A stretch of 64,000 bases of DNA from positions 667,042 to 731,041 of the forward strand of contig MU858050.1 in assembly GCA_033297075.1 (NCBI GenBank), given 5' to 3'. The stretch is from Rhypophila decipiens (Eukaryota > Ascomycota > Sordariomycetes > Sordariales > Naviculisporaceae). Shown piece by piece: positions 34,871 through 46,240 of the stretch. Below the pieces are notes generated by a model, which was not told where the DNA came from, made no database searches, and saw only the letters and a program-made list of their open reading frames with translations. The stretch's first letter is position 1; each line of letters begins with the position of its first letter. The position numbers and the translations under genes were made by a program.

Positions 34871-35380
34871 CGCTTCCGGTATTTTGACGGTGCCCTCTAG
34901 TAGTTTGACGGTATCTAACCCCGATTTGGTATGCACACCCAAGGCTGCACCACCAAGATTTTGCAGGCAGAGTCCTTTAACTTACATTTTCCAAACGGTC
35001 AGTTTACTTACATGCACTTGCTCATAAACACGCCTTTACTTGCTTTTCATTCGAATGTGGTTGCAATTACGATAGTCATTACGAGTACAACACGTGATTG
35101 CAGCTGCTGACTAAAATGCCAAGGCTTCTGCAGTCTTGGCATCGACTCCCAAGCAACATGTTACAAATAGCTATTAGACCATGTCAGTCAATGAAAGAGA
35201 ACAATTCATCGCTGATCTAGAGTGCAATTTCTGTTTGAGTCTTGGATTGGAATTGGCTCAAAAGTGAAATAGTACTGCTTGGTGAGGTGGTCGGTGGTGC
35301 AGTGAAGTGGGCTGTGCGTATGCCTAATCGAGTTAGATACCGTCAAACCACCAGAGGGCACCGTCAGAATACCGGAAGCG
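34871..35380. mobile_element. Non-autonomous DNA transposon/MITE, 510 bp, hAT-like by target-site length
   Basis: Terminal inverted repeats start CGCTTCCGGTATT. The left arm 34871-34919 matches the reverse complement of 35332-35380 at 46 of 49 positions. A weaker inverted match continues inward for about 40 bp (GCACCACC in both arms). The element is flanked by perfect 8-bp direct repeats TGTTGGAT (34863-34870 and 35381-35388). An 8-bp duplication is the rule for hAT elements, though the long arms are MITE-like. No transposase frame is present. All three arm differences read as C-to-T or G-to-A in the left arm; two of them are TG-to-TA, the signature of repeat-induced point mutation. Confidence 0.8.
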
Positions 35381-35388
35381 TGTTGGAT
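35381..35388. repeat. Right 8-bp target-site duplication
   Basis: TGTTGGAT directly outside the right terminal inverted repeat, identical to 34863-34870. Confidence 0.8.
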
Positions 35389-36163
35389 GACACGACAGTG
35401 AGTGCCAAGACAAAAGATGAGGAGGCAACTGTGAGACGAGATGGCACACTCGACTCCTGTAAGGGGTGCAGTGAAGCTGTCAAAAAGGGTTGAAGGGGCA
35501 CTCAATCAAGTAAGGGACAAGAAAACTCAGTGGCAGGAAAGTCGCAAAAGGGGCAATGAGAAAAAAACGGCGATGCATCATCAATGTAGGGTATTGGTAC
35601 TTATGTAGGTCTTGCCTACCTACATGAACATTGAGTTGTGAGAGAGAAAAGAAAAAAAGACAGCCACCAAAACCAGAGGCAAGACAGAGACTCCCAACCA
35701 TCCAATCCCGTCTGTCCCAGAATAACCTGACCATACCCGAAGCCAACCAAAAGAAATCTCAAATCCAAGATAGATAGACCACCGGGTATGTTTCCGCAAA
35801 TATGAACAAAAGAAAGAACCGTGGGTACATGTACCGAACCCAATTGCCCAAAAAATCCCCTTTTTCCCAACTCCCTCAGATCCGAGACATACTTGGTCCT
35901 CGTAGACCATTTTGTAGTGTAGTGCAAGAGATCTTATGCCCAATGACCATCCATATCCCAAGTCCCAATGTCCGTCCCGGACAGAAATTTCCCGCTTGTA
36001 TAATGCCCAAAATAGAAATAAAAATACCCTTTTCAAGTTGTGTATGATGGAGAAGGAAAGAAATAGAAAGAAACATCAAAGGCCAGGTTGACACACACAA
36101 AAAGGACGTCCGTCCCCTCCATGGTCTGGTTGAACTCATGGAAGCCAATCTCTTCACTTCCGT
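35389..36163. other. Intergenic, 3' side of the rhodopsin-domain gene
   Basis: No supported gene; A/T-rich runs around 35640-35660 and 36045-36075. Probably includes the 3' UTR of the gene ending at 36164. Confidence 0.5.
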
Positions 36164-37936
36164 TTACCGTGCCTGTCCAATCGTGTCCCGTCGATGATGA
36201 TGGTGATGATGATGATGATGTTGTTGTTCTCTACTGACAGTAGGCGTAGGCCTCAAGACACCGTGATACGTCTCGGCATCGTCGTCGTCTTCGTGGTGAA
36301 AACTGAAACCATCATCTCCGTCATCATCGTCCGCCTCGTCGTCATAAAAAGTATCGCACGACCTCGGGCTTGTATTTCCGCCGCCGCCGCGAACACCAAC
36401 CACCTCGGCCGTACTCGGTACCGTCGTGTTGGTATTTCCTCGCGGCCTCGTATTATTCAACTGAAGCGGAAGCATGCTACTCCCTCCAGAACCAGAGGAC
36501 CCTGACCCCTCTCCTCCTACTCCTCCTCCATCAGCAAATCCCAGCCCATGGTGTTGCGGGGCGGGCATGATTTCGTCGCTCGACGACGCAACGCTGGGAC
36601 TCTTCCCCCTGTCGACCCAGCTTGGCGTCTTCCTGTGTTCCTTCCAGCTAACCTTGACCCGGAGCGATTTCGTCGGTGTGGTTAGCAGCTGGCTTACTCG
36701 TGACTTTTGCGTCGCGTAGCCCACTTCGATGTCGGGGTAGAGATATGGTCGGTCGAGGCCCAGGGTGTGGAACATGCCTGGAAACCAGCGCCTGAAAAGA
36801 GGCCAGAGGGCTGGGGCTGATGCGCAGAGGACGGCGAGGTTGATTTCTATCGTGTTGGTCGTGTAGCCGAGCGAGTAATTCCTGTCTTCTGGGTCGAGGT
36901 AGAACGATCTGATGATGAAGTATAGCCGCACTACGCTCATGGCCACGACTCTGTTTCTGCTGTTAGCGATGCACCACACTTGACCAGAGATGATGACATG
37001 AACATACAGAGCACCAACACAAAACACAGCCAGCAAGGCGTTCCTCACCCGCTTATTCACCTTCAAATCCAGAAACGCCCAAAACGGAATCCACAAGGTC
37101 AGAATATCCGTCAACACGTTGATGCTCGCCAACGTGGTAGAAAACACGGCACCCTTGATACACTTGCCATCCTTGACGCCCCGCCAGTTATACTCGATCG
37201 GCATGCATTGAAAGACGACGACGGGCATGAAGGCCAGGAGCTGAAGTATGTTGAACCAGATCATGGCCGTGCAGGCGACGTTGACCCGCTTCTTGGTGCC
37301 TCCGACTCGAAGAAGAAACAAGAGCGCCGAGATCTTGACCAGCGAGAGCACGGGGTTGTAGACGACCTGGTTGAGGTAGTTCCAGAACATGCCTTGGTTC
37401 CAGGGGCGAGGGGGGACGTCGGCGTCGTGTATTCCCCAGTATCCCATGACAAGGTCTGGGTTTTTTCATCTTGTTAGTGGTGCTCCCATCTGTCAGTCAG
37501 ACGCTTGCTTCATCGGGGTTTGGCTCACAGATTCCCGCAAATATTGCTTGTGGGATGATTAATATCTGAGGCAAACAAGCACGCGTCAGTCCCAATGCTC
37601 CTCCGGCAAAGCAACGATGTCATCTCCTTTGGAGGACTCACGACGGCAGCTAGTATAAACCAGTCATCTAGTAACAACGAACGTTAGCCCCAATCCCCAA
37701 CCTCAGCAGTCAAGAAGCCAAAACAAGCTAAGGAGAAGCTCACCTATACCAAATCTCTTGGCCACATATTTGCTATAAAACCGCAACGCACAAACGATGA
37801 TCGACAAGGCCGGGAAGAAGGCTGTCAAGAATAACCCAAAGTCTTGAAAGCCCGAATGCGGAATGGGTTCTTTGGGCGTGATCCAAAAGGCCGCCTCCGG
37901 GATCGGGGGCAGTCGATTAGCCTCCGGAGGCGACAT
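36164..37936 (-). CDS. Fungal rhodopsin-domain (Pth11-like) seven-helix membrane protein
   Basis: Five exons on the minus strand: 37936-37744, 37667-37642, 37565-37529, 37455-37008 and 36950-36164 (1491 nt, 496 aa). Two exons are tiny (26 and 37 nt). ATG 37936 opens MSPPEANRLPPIPEAAF. Seven hydrophobic helices follow, with family landmarks: short acidic loop GIDDWFILAAV after helix 2, YWGIHDADVPPRPWNQ in the first large loop, FFLLR-type helix 4 ending, a CxPI-type loop (FQCMPIEYNW) and the final PALWPLFRRWFPG. No CFEM domain is visible. The C-terminal 190 residues are disordered, with Gly/Ser runs, acidic DDEADDDDGDDG and a run of about ten His. This family of fungus-specific GPCR-like proteins at the plasma membrane includes Pth11 relatives; its ligand is unknown. 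Confidence 0.87.
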
Positions 37937-40900
37937 GATGACTACGGGTTTTGTACCGAGTCCAGTCTAGAAGCTGTTGGCCTTTTCCCTTTTCCCTATA
38001 TCCTTCTCATTTGTTTCCAGACGTTCGCGGGATCGAATAACACTCAAAATACAACGACCACGAAGATGGCGAAGATGGGGAAGCTGCTGGACAAGTCGAA
38101 TACGGTATGAACCAAAAAGAGAAAGAAAAGAGAGAAACCAGGAGGTTTGGCCGTCGTGGACGAAGTGAATGGTATCAATGAACAAAACACTTGGGCCTGG
38201 AACCTTGAAAGTAGCGGTAGGATCTTAAGAACTCCGTACGGAATGAACCAGGCATTTGGTTCCCAACGTTGGCAAGGTGGTCTTGCCACTGGCTTTCTTC
38301 CTTCTCCCATCCAACCCCTGGTTCAGGCGGCGGTGACATAAGGTCATATCATGCAGTCCCCGGAGAATAAACCAGTGGACGACCAGGTGAAGTTGTTGGT
38401 GGTGTGCATGTGAGAATGCCCCGGGGAACAGCGGAAGACAGGGTTGAAGAACAAAGTGACTGGCTACCGGCATCCAGAGGCGCTAGGATTTTGGTCGCTG
38501 CTTGCTGATTCCAGACTTCAGTTCACTTCCCCGGTGCAAGAGTCCCTGTCGGGGCCAGGCTGTCCCTCCCAACCCTGAAGATTAATGGGATCTTCCGTTC
38601 AGGATCTACAAGAGACCTTCTCGATGAGTCTTTCATCCAAATGATCAAAAGATGTGCAGTTTTCCATACGAACCAACAAATATCAGATCACTGGAAGAAA
38701 AAGTCCTCCTCCCACAACAGTTGCAGGAACTTTCCAAAGCGATTACGTTGCGGGGGAGTGTTGAGTTCACCGGTGAAATCGGTGTTTGGTCTCTCCGTTC
38801 ATAGTGTACTGGCTGGTCCAGCGAAGACGACGCCGCAGTCGTGCGTATCGACCCAAGCTTCGCCGTCTCATTCTTCGGAGGAACCCAGGAAGCGAAGAGC
38901 TAGGACGGAGACTTCCGATCATGGCCAAGAGCTAACAAGTGCCAGTCTCGAAGAGGCAATGACCGCCAATACTCGTCAATCTCTTTTCAGCATGCGAGCC
39001 ATCATTGACGACGCCACGATAAATACTTTCGTATTAAATAACACAAAAAGCTGATGGGAGAGTGTTGATGAAGATCTTGTGTTTTCCCGGCGAGTTGAGA
39101 AGGACCTGGTTGATTGATTGGATTTGAGTAGCCAGAATGCAACATCGCTGCAACAGTTGCAGTGAGACTTTGGCAGGCTCTCACACAGCACGGGGTAGGC
39201 ACTGACCACGACCTTCCATCCCCACGCTCCTACGGCTACTCTGGAAGACGATCCAAAGAAGAATTCCAGGAACAACTGTAACCGGAGACCACGACGCATA
39301 AAACATCCCCCACGCATTGGTCGGGATGAAACAGGTGAACGCCTAACCAAAAGGTAAAGACGTTTTCCCATGAAATTCTAGGCTGACAAGTGATCAATCC
39401 AGCAATATGCGACTGTTTTATGAAGTGGCTGAGTCGCCGTGGTGTGGGCGGTGGTGTGAACAAACATCAATACCGAAGGCCAACACAAGTTAACGCGGAT
39501 ATATGAAATGATAATATTCCCCATAACCTGGTTTACCAAAGGGCTACGCCTCAATACGTTGCGGTCGTGGAGTTCAGAGTGGGAGGCTTGATTCGCATGA
39601 TGACAGCTCACTCCGCGCCTCAACAGCAACCAAGACCGCAACTCCGTGTGCGAATTGAGCACGTGTGGCTTGACTTGCAACGAGCAGACATGAGGATAAA
39701 CACATTTCGACATCTTCCGGGTCCGCGGAGTATTCTCTCGCAACGTGTCATTCCGCCAGCGACGGAGTGCCAGGACCCAACCTCCACTGTTTCGAATCGG
39801 GTCGTAACTGTATTCGTACAGATGCAACTCGATTTGAGAGAACTTTCAGCCCGCCGAGTGCTGCTTTCTCACCAAGCTGGTGATAACTCTCAACGAAGGG
39901 TCGGACATGGAAGATCAGCCTTCTTACTCACCAAAAGGAGGTATGGTATCGCACTCATTCAAGCAGACAGCGAACGCCGATGCACACAAAGTTTGTCGGC
40001 ATCAAATTGCCCTCACCTCGGTGTGCAGCCGGTGAATAAACGCGCGTGTTGGACAGGTTGCGTGTGAATTTGCGAGCAACCCGAGTGGAAGGATCCGAAC
40101 TGTTGTCCTTAAAGGGAAAGACGGCCAGCGGTCTCGACTGTTCCCAGGTCCTGATGAAATATGGAACGCATTGAAAGCCGCTTGATCACCAGACTCGCTC
40201 AGAAAATCCGTGCCTCTTTGACAGAACTTCACGAAGCTGAACGCATTTTGTGCGTACCGGGATCAAGCCCGCAAAGCACGGGTCGCGTGAGGTGCCCACT
40301 CAGAAGCGCGGATATTTGACTGCGCCAGAAGCCTGCAGCAACGCCCTGAACTCAGGGTTGGATTGGCTGGATGGTTCTTGGGGACAAAATGTTTCGAATC
40401 GTTATCAAGCCTTGTTTGCGCCGAGTACTGATATCGTGAAGAGCATCTTTCCACAACTCTTCATGTCTCCTGATCTCCTCAAGACATCGCATCAACTGGG
40501 ACTTGGGGAGAGATCACCAGGGGCAAACTAACGAAACGCGCAAGGAGGCTCCTCGCTGGCGACCTTTGCTAGTTTTCTTCGGTGCTGTATGATATTCATC
40601 TTGGTGAAGTGGTGTCTGATGGCTGAATGTTTGTGCATGGGGAGCGCAACAGCAGATGTCGGTATGCTCCCAGGCTCATGGTATTATCCTGGCCCTATGT
40701 ATGTGTCATCCGCTCCGGGGGCAGTTGAGAGATGCTTGGACGACCCGGCCCAGTCTCCATGTTGAGAATGAGATCGGATAAGCCAGTGCGTGATCCTTCG
40801 CCCCAGTCCCAAGTCGCTGGGACGATCGATCGTTAGCTCGGTGATTCGCATGACAAACCCACTCGATGATGCTGTCGCCATAGTTCAAGCCACGGTCTCG

Positions 40901-40994
40901 TTCTCCACCGCCAACAAACCTTCTTCTGCCCCTAAGAGGGTGTATATACAACCTCAAGCATAGTAGTGACAAGAAAAGCCACAAAAAAGCCACA
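37937..40994. other. 3-kb gene-poor region
   Basis: The part next to 37936 holds the promoter of the rhodopsin-domain gene. The remainder shows only short overlapping frames and no recognisable domain, repeat array or RNA gene. Confidence 0.45.
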
Positions 40995-41105
40995 GCCCCC
41001 GTAGCTCAGTGGTCAGAGCACGCAGCGTGGATCTTTCCGCAAGAGCAGGATTGACATACCCCCGTATGCGGGCCAGCGGGAGCGGTTCGAATCCGCTCGG
41101 GGGCA
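40995..41105 (+). ncRNA. tRNA-like Pol III gene with enlarged interior (tRNA pseudogene or tRNA-derived element)
   Basis: The 5' GCCCCCG and 3' CGGGGGC form a perfect 7-bp acceptor stem, followed by A. The D arm GCTC-AGTGGTCA-GAGC and T arm AGCGG-TTCGAAT-CCGCT are perfect, so A and B boxes are intact, and a TTTTT terminator lies at 41109-41113. The total is 111 nt, 38 more than a 73-nt tRNA. The usual anticodon-arm position (CGCAG CGTGGA) lacks the obligatory T33, and no normal 3' partner stem exists before the T arm. The insert contains a perfect CATAC-CCCC-GTATG hairpin. I cannot assign an isotype. It may be an intron-bearing tRNA I fail to fold, a decayed tRNA, or the head of a SINE. Confidence 0.55.
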
Positions 41106-43969
41106 TCCTTTTTGCTGTTTTGCAACTTTTTGATGCCTGGACCTGGGCGCGTTGAGCTTTATTGATGGTGATTGATTGGGCCTTGATTGCTTTATGAGCC
41201 ACCCCGATAGTGTGTGGGAAACGATTTGTCGATGTAAGGCTCCTCCTTGCCGCCCCCTTTGGTTTTATGAATGCCCAGGCGATGAACGGGCCGGGACATG
41301 GTCATGGCAGAGCTTTTTTGATATGGAAGCCTGCCCGAACACCATGTTTCGGCAATCGAGTGGTGACCAATTGATGTGAGCAAGCTGCCCAGAGTTCGTA
41401 TGGAGTTGAGGTGGAAGCAATAAGCATCTGTCTGAGAAGGAGCAGTCGACGATGTCGATGTGGCCGCGCAGACAGCAGTGCCTTCATTCCTGGCTCAACG
41501 CCATTCGGAAATAGACCAGACATTTCCCTCTGCGTAGGTCGATATGGATTGTTAGCGTAATTACTCGCTTTCTGACCTCCAGAATTGTTCGCAATCATCA
41601 GCGATCTGCCTGGCGAGACTCAGCTGAAATATGGCAGGCTAGAGCTTCCATGTCACGCAGCAAGACAAAGGAGGAAGGAATAGCAGCTGGAAAAGGCGAC
41701 ATCTGTGTCTCTTGGGAAATGACACACTGAGGCATCCCATCCGTGCACTTGCCGGAGAAGATGAGGTTGAGGTCCACTTCGAATGCCAGGCGTCTTGATC
41801 GGAGCCGTGTTTGCCGTCACCGGTCGGTGTCCAGTCGCCTGGTGTCGTTGAACGGCAATTGTGGAATCTCGAAATGATCTTTGTCGGCGGACCTGAATAC
41901 GTCATACAGGCACATCGCATTTCTGGTCCCCCACCACAAAGAAGCGTTTGATGGGCCGAACCGCCTTTTTATCCTCTCCCGTCTCCACCTGGGCAACTTC
42001 GTTCAATCACACTTCGAGCGCATTTCAGGTGTTTTGAGCCTCAATTTGGCCTGACGTCCACCATTCGGTGATTTGCTGTGCCAGAGGAGCCAAGCCAATG
42101 CATCCCAGTGCCAGCGTGCATCGGCTTGTCGTCACGGGACAGTGTCGACCGACCGGAAAATTTCTTCCAAAAAGCAGCATCTTTCTGCTGGTGAACGTCG
42201 ATTCCAGACGCTGAGCAACTTCACACATGTGGTCCTGTCACGATCCTGGAGAGCTCCGTTTGACGTCGACAAACAAGGAGATGATGGTGTGAAAGTGGGT
42301 TAGGATGACCCCGGTCGAACCGCCCTATTGGAATCGCTGGGTGCCCCGGGAAGGACGATGATTGGTTGACGGCTCACGGCTGCATCTTGTTTCATGTACT
42401 GCCAGCGCACAACTCCCGGGCCAGCTTCCCAGCCCCCAGGCTTTTCCCTCCTCCTTTGAACTTGGACGTCGAGGGATTGGGCTGATTGATGACGATGATG
42501 CTCTCTCCCTCGAGCTTGCGTCGAGTCTTCGAGTCGCCAAAGACCCGACGGCTGCTGACTCTAGTACTTGGGCTCATCAGTGGATTAGGTATCTGCAAAG
42601 CGAGCCTGATGAAGTCACAGGAACTGTGTCGATGGCATCCGTATGGCTTTGTTTGCTTGGTTGGGACTCGTGAAGATGTTGCACAGTGAATTTCCTCTTT
42701 AATTATATCAAACAAAGTGCCAAATGCAGTCCGATGCTACACCAGATACAATTCCGCGACCCAACATATGTTAAATCCAAATTCCTCAAGATACGGATAT
42801 GATGCGCAATCCATTCTATAAGCCACGCCGGTGTCAATAGGGTTTATCTCCCCCTCACCCATCTTGAACGGGTTCTGCAATGCATCCTCCAAGGCACCAC
42901 CAACTGTCGATAAATCGATAAAGTCCTGGGTCTGTTGGCAATTCAGGGCCAGGAACCGAGACGAAGGATATCGCGTTCTTGGGTCTGTGCTCACTCCCGG
43001 GCTCTCGATTCCAGCACCCGTGCCACAGCTGCGTCCCGCCTTGATCCTCGTACTTGCCTTCTGTCATCTTTCCCAGCCGCGACTCCGAAAGAGCAATCAA
43101 CAACACATGAGGGACGCGACAATCAAAAACCTGACAGCAATTGAAGCCATTGGCGAGCGAGCAATGGTCCAAAATAAAGATCAAGCGCCTCTCTTGCTCA
43201 ATCCCTCCATTTGGTCGACTTGTTAGGCCCCGCTGCTGGGGGTAAGGCAGCGGTGAGGAAGGTGAAAGGAAGTGGGAAGTTGGTGGGAGCTGGTTTTCGA
43301 GCTTGCACTCGAGCACTTCAATCGGGCAGCGAAACCACACACTAAAAGTGCAGCACAAAAAAAGATGACAGCCAACCTGCGACCGCCTCAACACCAAACC
43401 ACCATTTTCCTTCACTTACCTACGGATATATTTCGATCCTCTGGTCGCCAGTAGACTTTCATCTTTTTCGTCCGCTTCCTGGACCAATTCGCATTTTGGG
43501 CGCGAATTGCCATCTCATCGACGGATATCATTTTCGGTCTGGTGCCGCCGTCCTTTCAGCGCTCAACCAGCCACGCCATTTTTGACGACTCCCGACCTCT
43601 CCCATTTTTGCGCAATTCTTTTCAGAGCTGTTAGCTTTACCCACCACCTGTGCAGGAGAACAGGAATATTCCCTTCACACTTCTATTTTCAACCAGGAAT
43701 TCTACAATTTTTGCTCTGCAATGATACACAGCACTTGCTGCTGAATCCCCAAATTCCAAGGTCAGTACCCCAGAGTGCCAGTCCCTGACCCACACCATGA
43801 CCTTGCTCCAGAGCTACCCCAAAGCTCCATATATCGCTGCACACCTACCGTACCCCGTACTCTGACCGCCTACATGCTGTCAGACCTCAAACTGACCAAA
43901 CTTGCAGCCGTCAAACTCGTTCTTGGGAGGTAAACATTTGTCGCCACAAGAGTGTGGTGACTCTTCACC
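41106..43969. other. 2.9-kb region without a supported gene
   Basis: Only short frames; a 186-codon minus frame at 42855-43415 begins with GTG, not ATG, and has no domain. The sequence 43700-43969 is the likely 5' leader of the coiled-coil gene and may hide its first exon. Confidence 0.45.
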
Positions 43970-46240
43970 TTGTCCACTTCCCCGGCACCCGCCGGTGATC
44001 AGGGAGAGATAGCTTCAGCTCCTAGACCGAGTCTGCCTCCTCACGACCGTAACGACCCTTACGACCACATTACGCCCGCACAGCGCCAGCAGCGGATTTC
44101 CTCACCCCTCCCTCGCCAACAATTTACCGTCTCCCCAAGACCCGACGACAGATCTTCAACACCGTCTTCCCGACTCCGTCGAACTCCTCGCTTCCAAGCC
44201 ACTCCCAGTCCGCGACCCTCCGAAACCCAGCGCCGGATCCACCTTGAAGCGGTCACGGTTGGAATCAGCCAGAGTCCTCGGCTCGCAGCGGCCCCTCCCG
44301 TGCCCAATCTTGGATACGACCAACAGCGCCCAAGGACCCCACGGCGGCAACTTTCACAAGACCTGAGTGACGAACTTGGAGCTTCGACATATTCTCCGTC
44401 GTTTGCGCCCGATCGATTGCCCGATTTCCCTACAAGTCAGCCAGGACCACATCCCATTGTTAGGGTTTCCTCCCATACCAAGAACGCCATCCTTTGGGCT
44501 CTCGAGGAAGCATTGAGGCAGCCACACCCGTTTTCTCCAGACCTGATCGAAGAGAACGCTTCCATGGCGGACCTCCTTGCCAGTACTGGTGGCCCAGCCA
44601 CATCGAATGGAAATGCTGTAACGTCCTCTCGGCCCACAGCGCCTCCTGCCCAGACAGGGTCACCCGTCATTAGGGGTCCTAGAATGATCATGCAGGAGCG
44701 CCGGGAACGTGAGGCAAGACAAAGAGCTGAGCGGGAACAAATGGAGCGTGCTCGCGCAGAAGAAGAAGCACGTCTCCTTGAAGAGACTACACGGCGAGCG
44801 GCCCAACGGAGAGAATCTGCTGCTGGCGCTGCCGGTGACATTTCGGCAGACCCCGCAACACAGCGGAGACAGCAACGCGCACAAGCTGCTCAGGCGGAAG
44901 CCCGAGCACAACACCAGACCCCGGCACCCGAACCGACACCAGTGCCTCGTCCTCTTCGGACCACTCGTGTGCCCACGTCCCAGCAACCTCCCCAAACCAG
45001 TGCTGGCAATCAGGCCACTACCCAACCCGCCGAATCCTCGAACCAAGCTCCCAGCGCAACCCGGGTCAAAAACTCGTTTCCTCATGCTTTCGAGCGATGG
45101 GAAGCACTTTCGGCTCACTGGGAGGGCATGACGAGCTTCTGGATTCGGAAGCTGCAGGAAAACACGGAGGAACTGGAACGGAACCCGATTTCTGCCCAGC
45201 TTTCCAGGCAAGTCGGTGATCTGTCTGCTGCTGGCGCCAATTTATTTCATGCTGTAGTTGAGTTGCAGCGACTTCGTGCAAGCTCGGAAAGGAAATTCCA
45301 GAGGTGGTTTTTCGAGACCCGAGGAGAGATGGAGCGGCATCAAGAGGTAACTGCTATGCTTGAAGCTCAGTTGCAGGAGGAGCGCCAGAGAAGAGCAGAG
45401 GCGATCCGAGAAGCTGTCGAGAACGAGCGAAATAATAGCAAGACGCAGAAACTGGTTGCCGAGATGCGGAAAGAGTTGTTAATATCCAAAGAAGAAGCCC
45501 GCCGGGCATGGGAGGAGCTTGGCCGCCGCGAGCAAGAAGAGAGAGACCGCACCATCTCGCTGCAGCAGGGTCGAACAACCATCGTCGGAGGAGTTCAGGT
45601 TGTGCCAATGACACAGGGAGTCCCGAGCCGGCAAACGAGTGCGCGTGAACCTCGATCGCACAGCCAGCAGGCCGACACCTCCGACTACGTGGCAGCCCAG
45701 GCTGGCCACTATCCAGAGTACACCACCCAGGCCCCGCCTGCCCAGGCAAGTGTGACACAAGCTGGTGCCGGGGCGGGCTCGAGCGGCGGGTACTACCAAC
45801 AGCAGCAGCACGCGCAGCAACCCGAAACAAGCGCGCATGAGACAGCAAGCTACGGCGGCGGATCGGAAGCGGGCTATAGCGAAGGTGAGTACGTGATCGA
45901 TGCGCAGGGGAATTTTGCAAGAGATACGTACGGCAATAAGATTCCTTATCAGAGCCCCAACTCCCCACCGCGAGGAGCTCGAGGATCTGACGTTGCCGCA
46001 GAGGACTATGAGACTCCGGCTTCTCAGCCCACGACGAGTTATCCTCCGTCCAGCTCGCACTACGCAGCCACGCACGGCGGCGGTGGTAGTAACCCAGAGT
46101 ACTCGGGTCAGGGATACGCAGCACCGGGCTGGGAGACGATGCAATCGATGCCACGACACCACCACCCCACTCGGTTGAGCGACGTCATCGAAGAGGACGA
46201 CGAGCGCAGCCGGACCTCGGCAAGCGTCAGCCGGGCGTAA
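43970..46240 (+). CDS. Coiled-coil, Gln/Pro-rich protein of unknown function; 5' end unresolved
   Basis: An open frame of 756 codons ends at TAA 46238-46240. It begins at TTG (43970), with an in-frame TGA four codons upstream; the first in-frame ATG is about 200 codons in. The protein has a disordered N-terminus with SPRP/TPR motifs and a very basic-acidic helix near residues 241-285 (RREREARQRAEREQMERARA). A folded-looking centre follows (RVKNSFPHAFERWEALSAHW; ELQRLRASSERKFQRWFFET), then a long coiled coil (about 450-530). The tail is Tyr/Gly/Gln-rich, resembling a prion-like segment, ending in RLSDVIEEDDERSRTS. I recognise no named family. A short upstream coding exon spliced into the frame is likely; for example ATG 43874 with donor GTAAAC and an acceptor near 44022-44026 keeps the frame. 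Confidence 0.75.
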   Translation: MSTSPAPAGDQGEIASAPRPSLPPHDRNDPYDHITPAQRQQRISSPLPRQQFTVSPRPDDRSSTPSSRLRRTPRFQATPSPRPSETQRRIHLEAVTVGISQSPRLAAAPPVPNLGYDQQRPRTPRRQLSQDLSDELGASTYSPSFAPDRLPDFPTSQPGPHPIVRVSSHTKNAILWALEEALRQPHPFSPDLIEENASMADLLASTGGPATSNGNAVTSSRPTAPPAQTGSPVIRGPRMIMQERREREARQRAEREQMERARAEEEARLLEETTRRAAQRRESAAGAAGDISADPATQRRQQRAQAAQAEARAQHQTPAPEPTPVPRPLRTTRVPTSQQPPQTSAGNQATTQPAESSNQAPSATRVKNSFPHAFERWEALSAHWEGMTSFWIRKLQENTEELERNPISAQLSRQVGDLSAAGANLFHAVVELQRLRASSERKFQRWFFETRGEMERHQEVTAMLEAQLQEERQRRAEAIREAVENERNNSKTQKLVAEMRKELLISKEEARRAWEELGRREQEERDRTISLQQGRTTIVGGVQVVPMTQGVPSRQTSAREPRSHSQQADTSDYVAAQAGHYPEYTTQAPPAQASVTQAGAGAGSSGGYYQQQQHAQQPETSAHETASYGGGSEAGYSEGEYVIDAQGNFARDTYGNKIPYQSPNSPPRGARGSDVAAEDYETPASQPTTSYPPSSSHYAATHGGGGSNPEYSGQGYAAPGWETMQSMPRHHHPTRLSDVIEEDDERSRTSASVSRA

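Noticed and set aside
42855..43415. 186-codon minus-strand open frame
   Set aside because: It begins with GTG rather than ATG and has no domain; the pattern looks like a random open frame.
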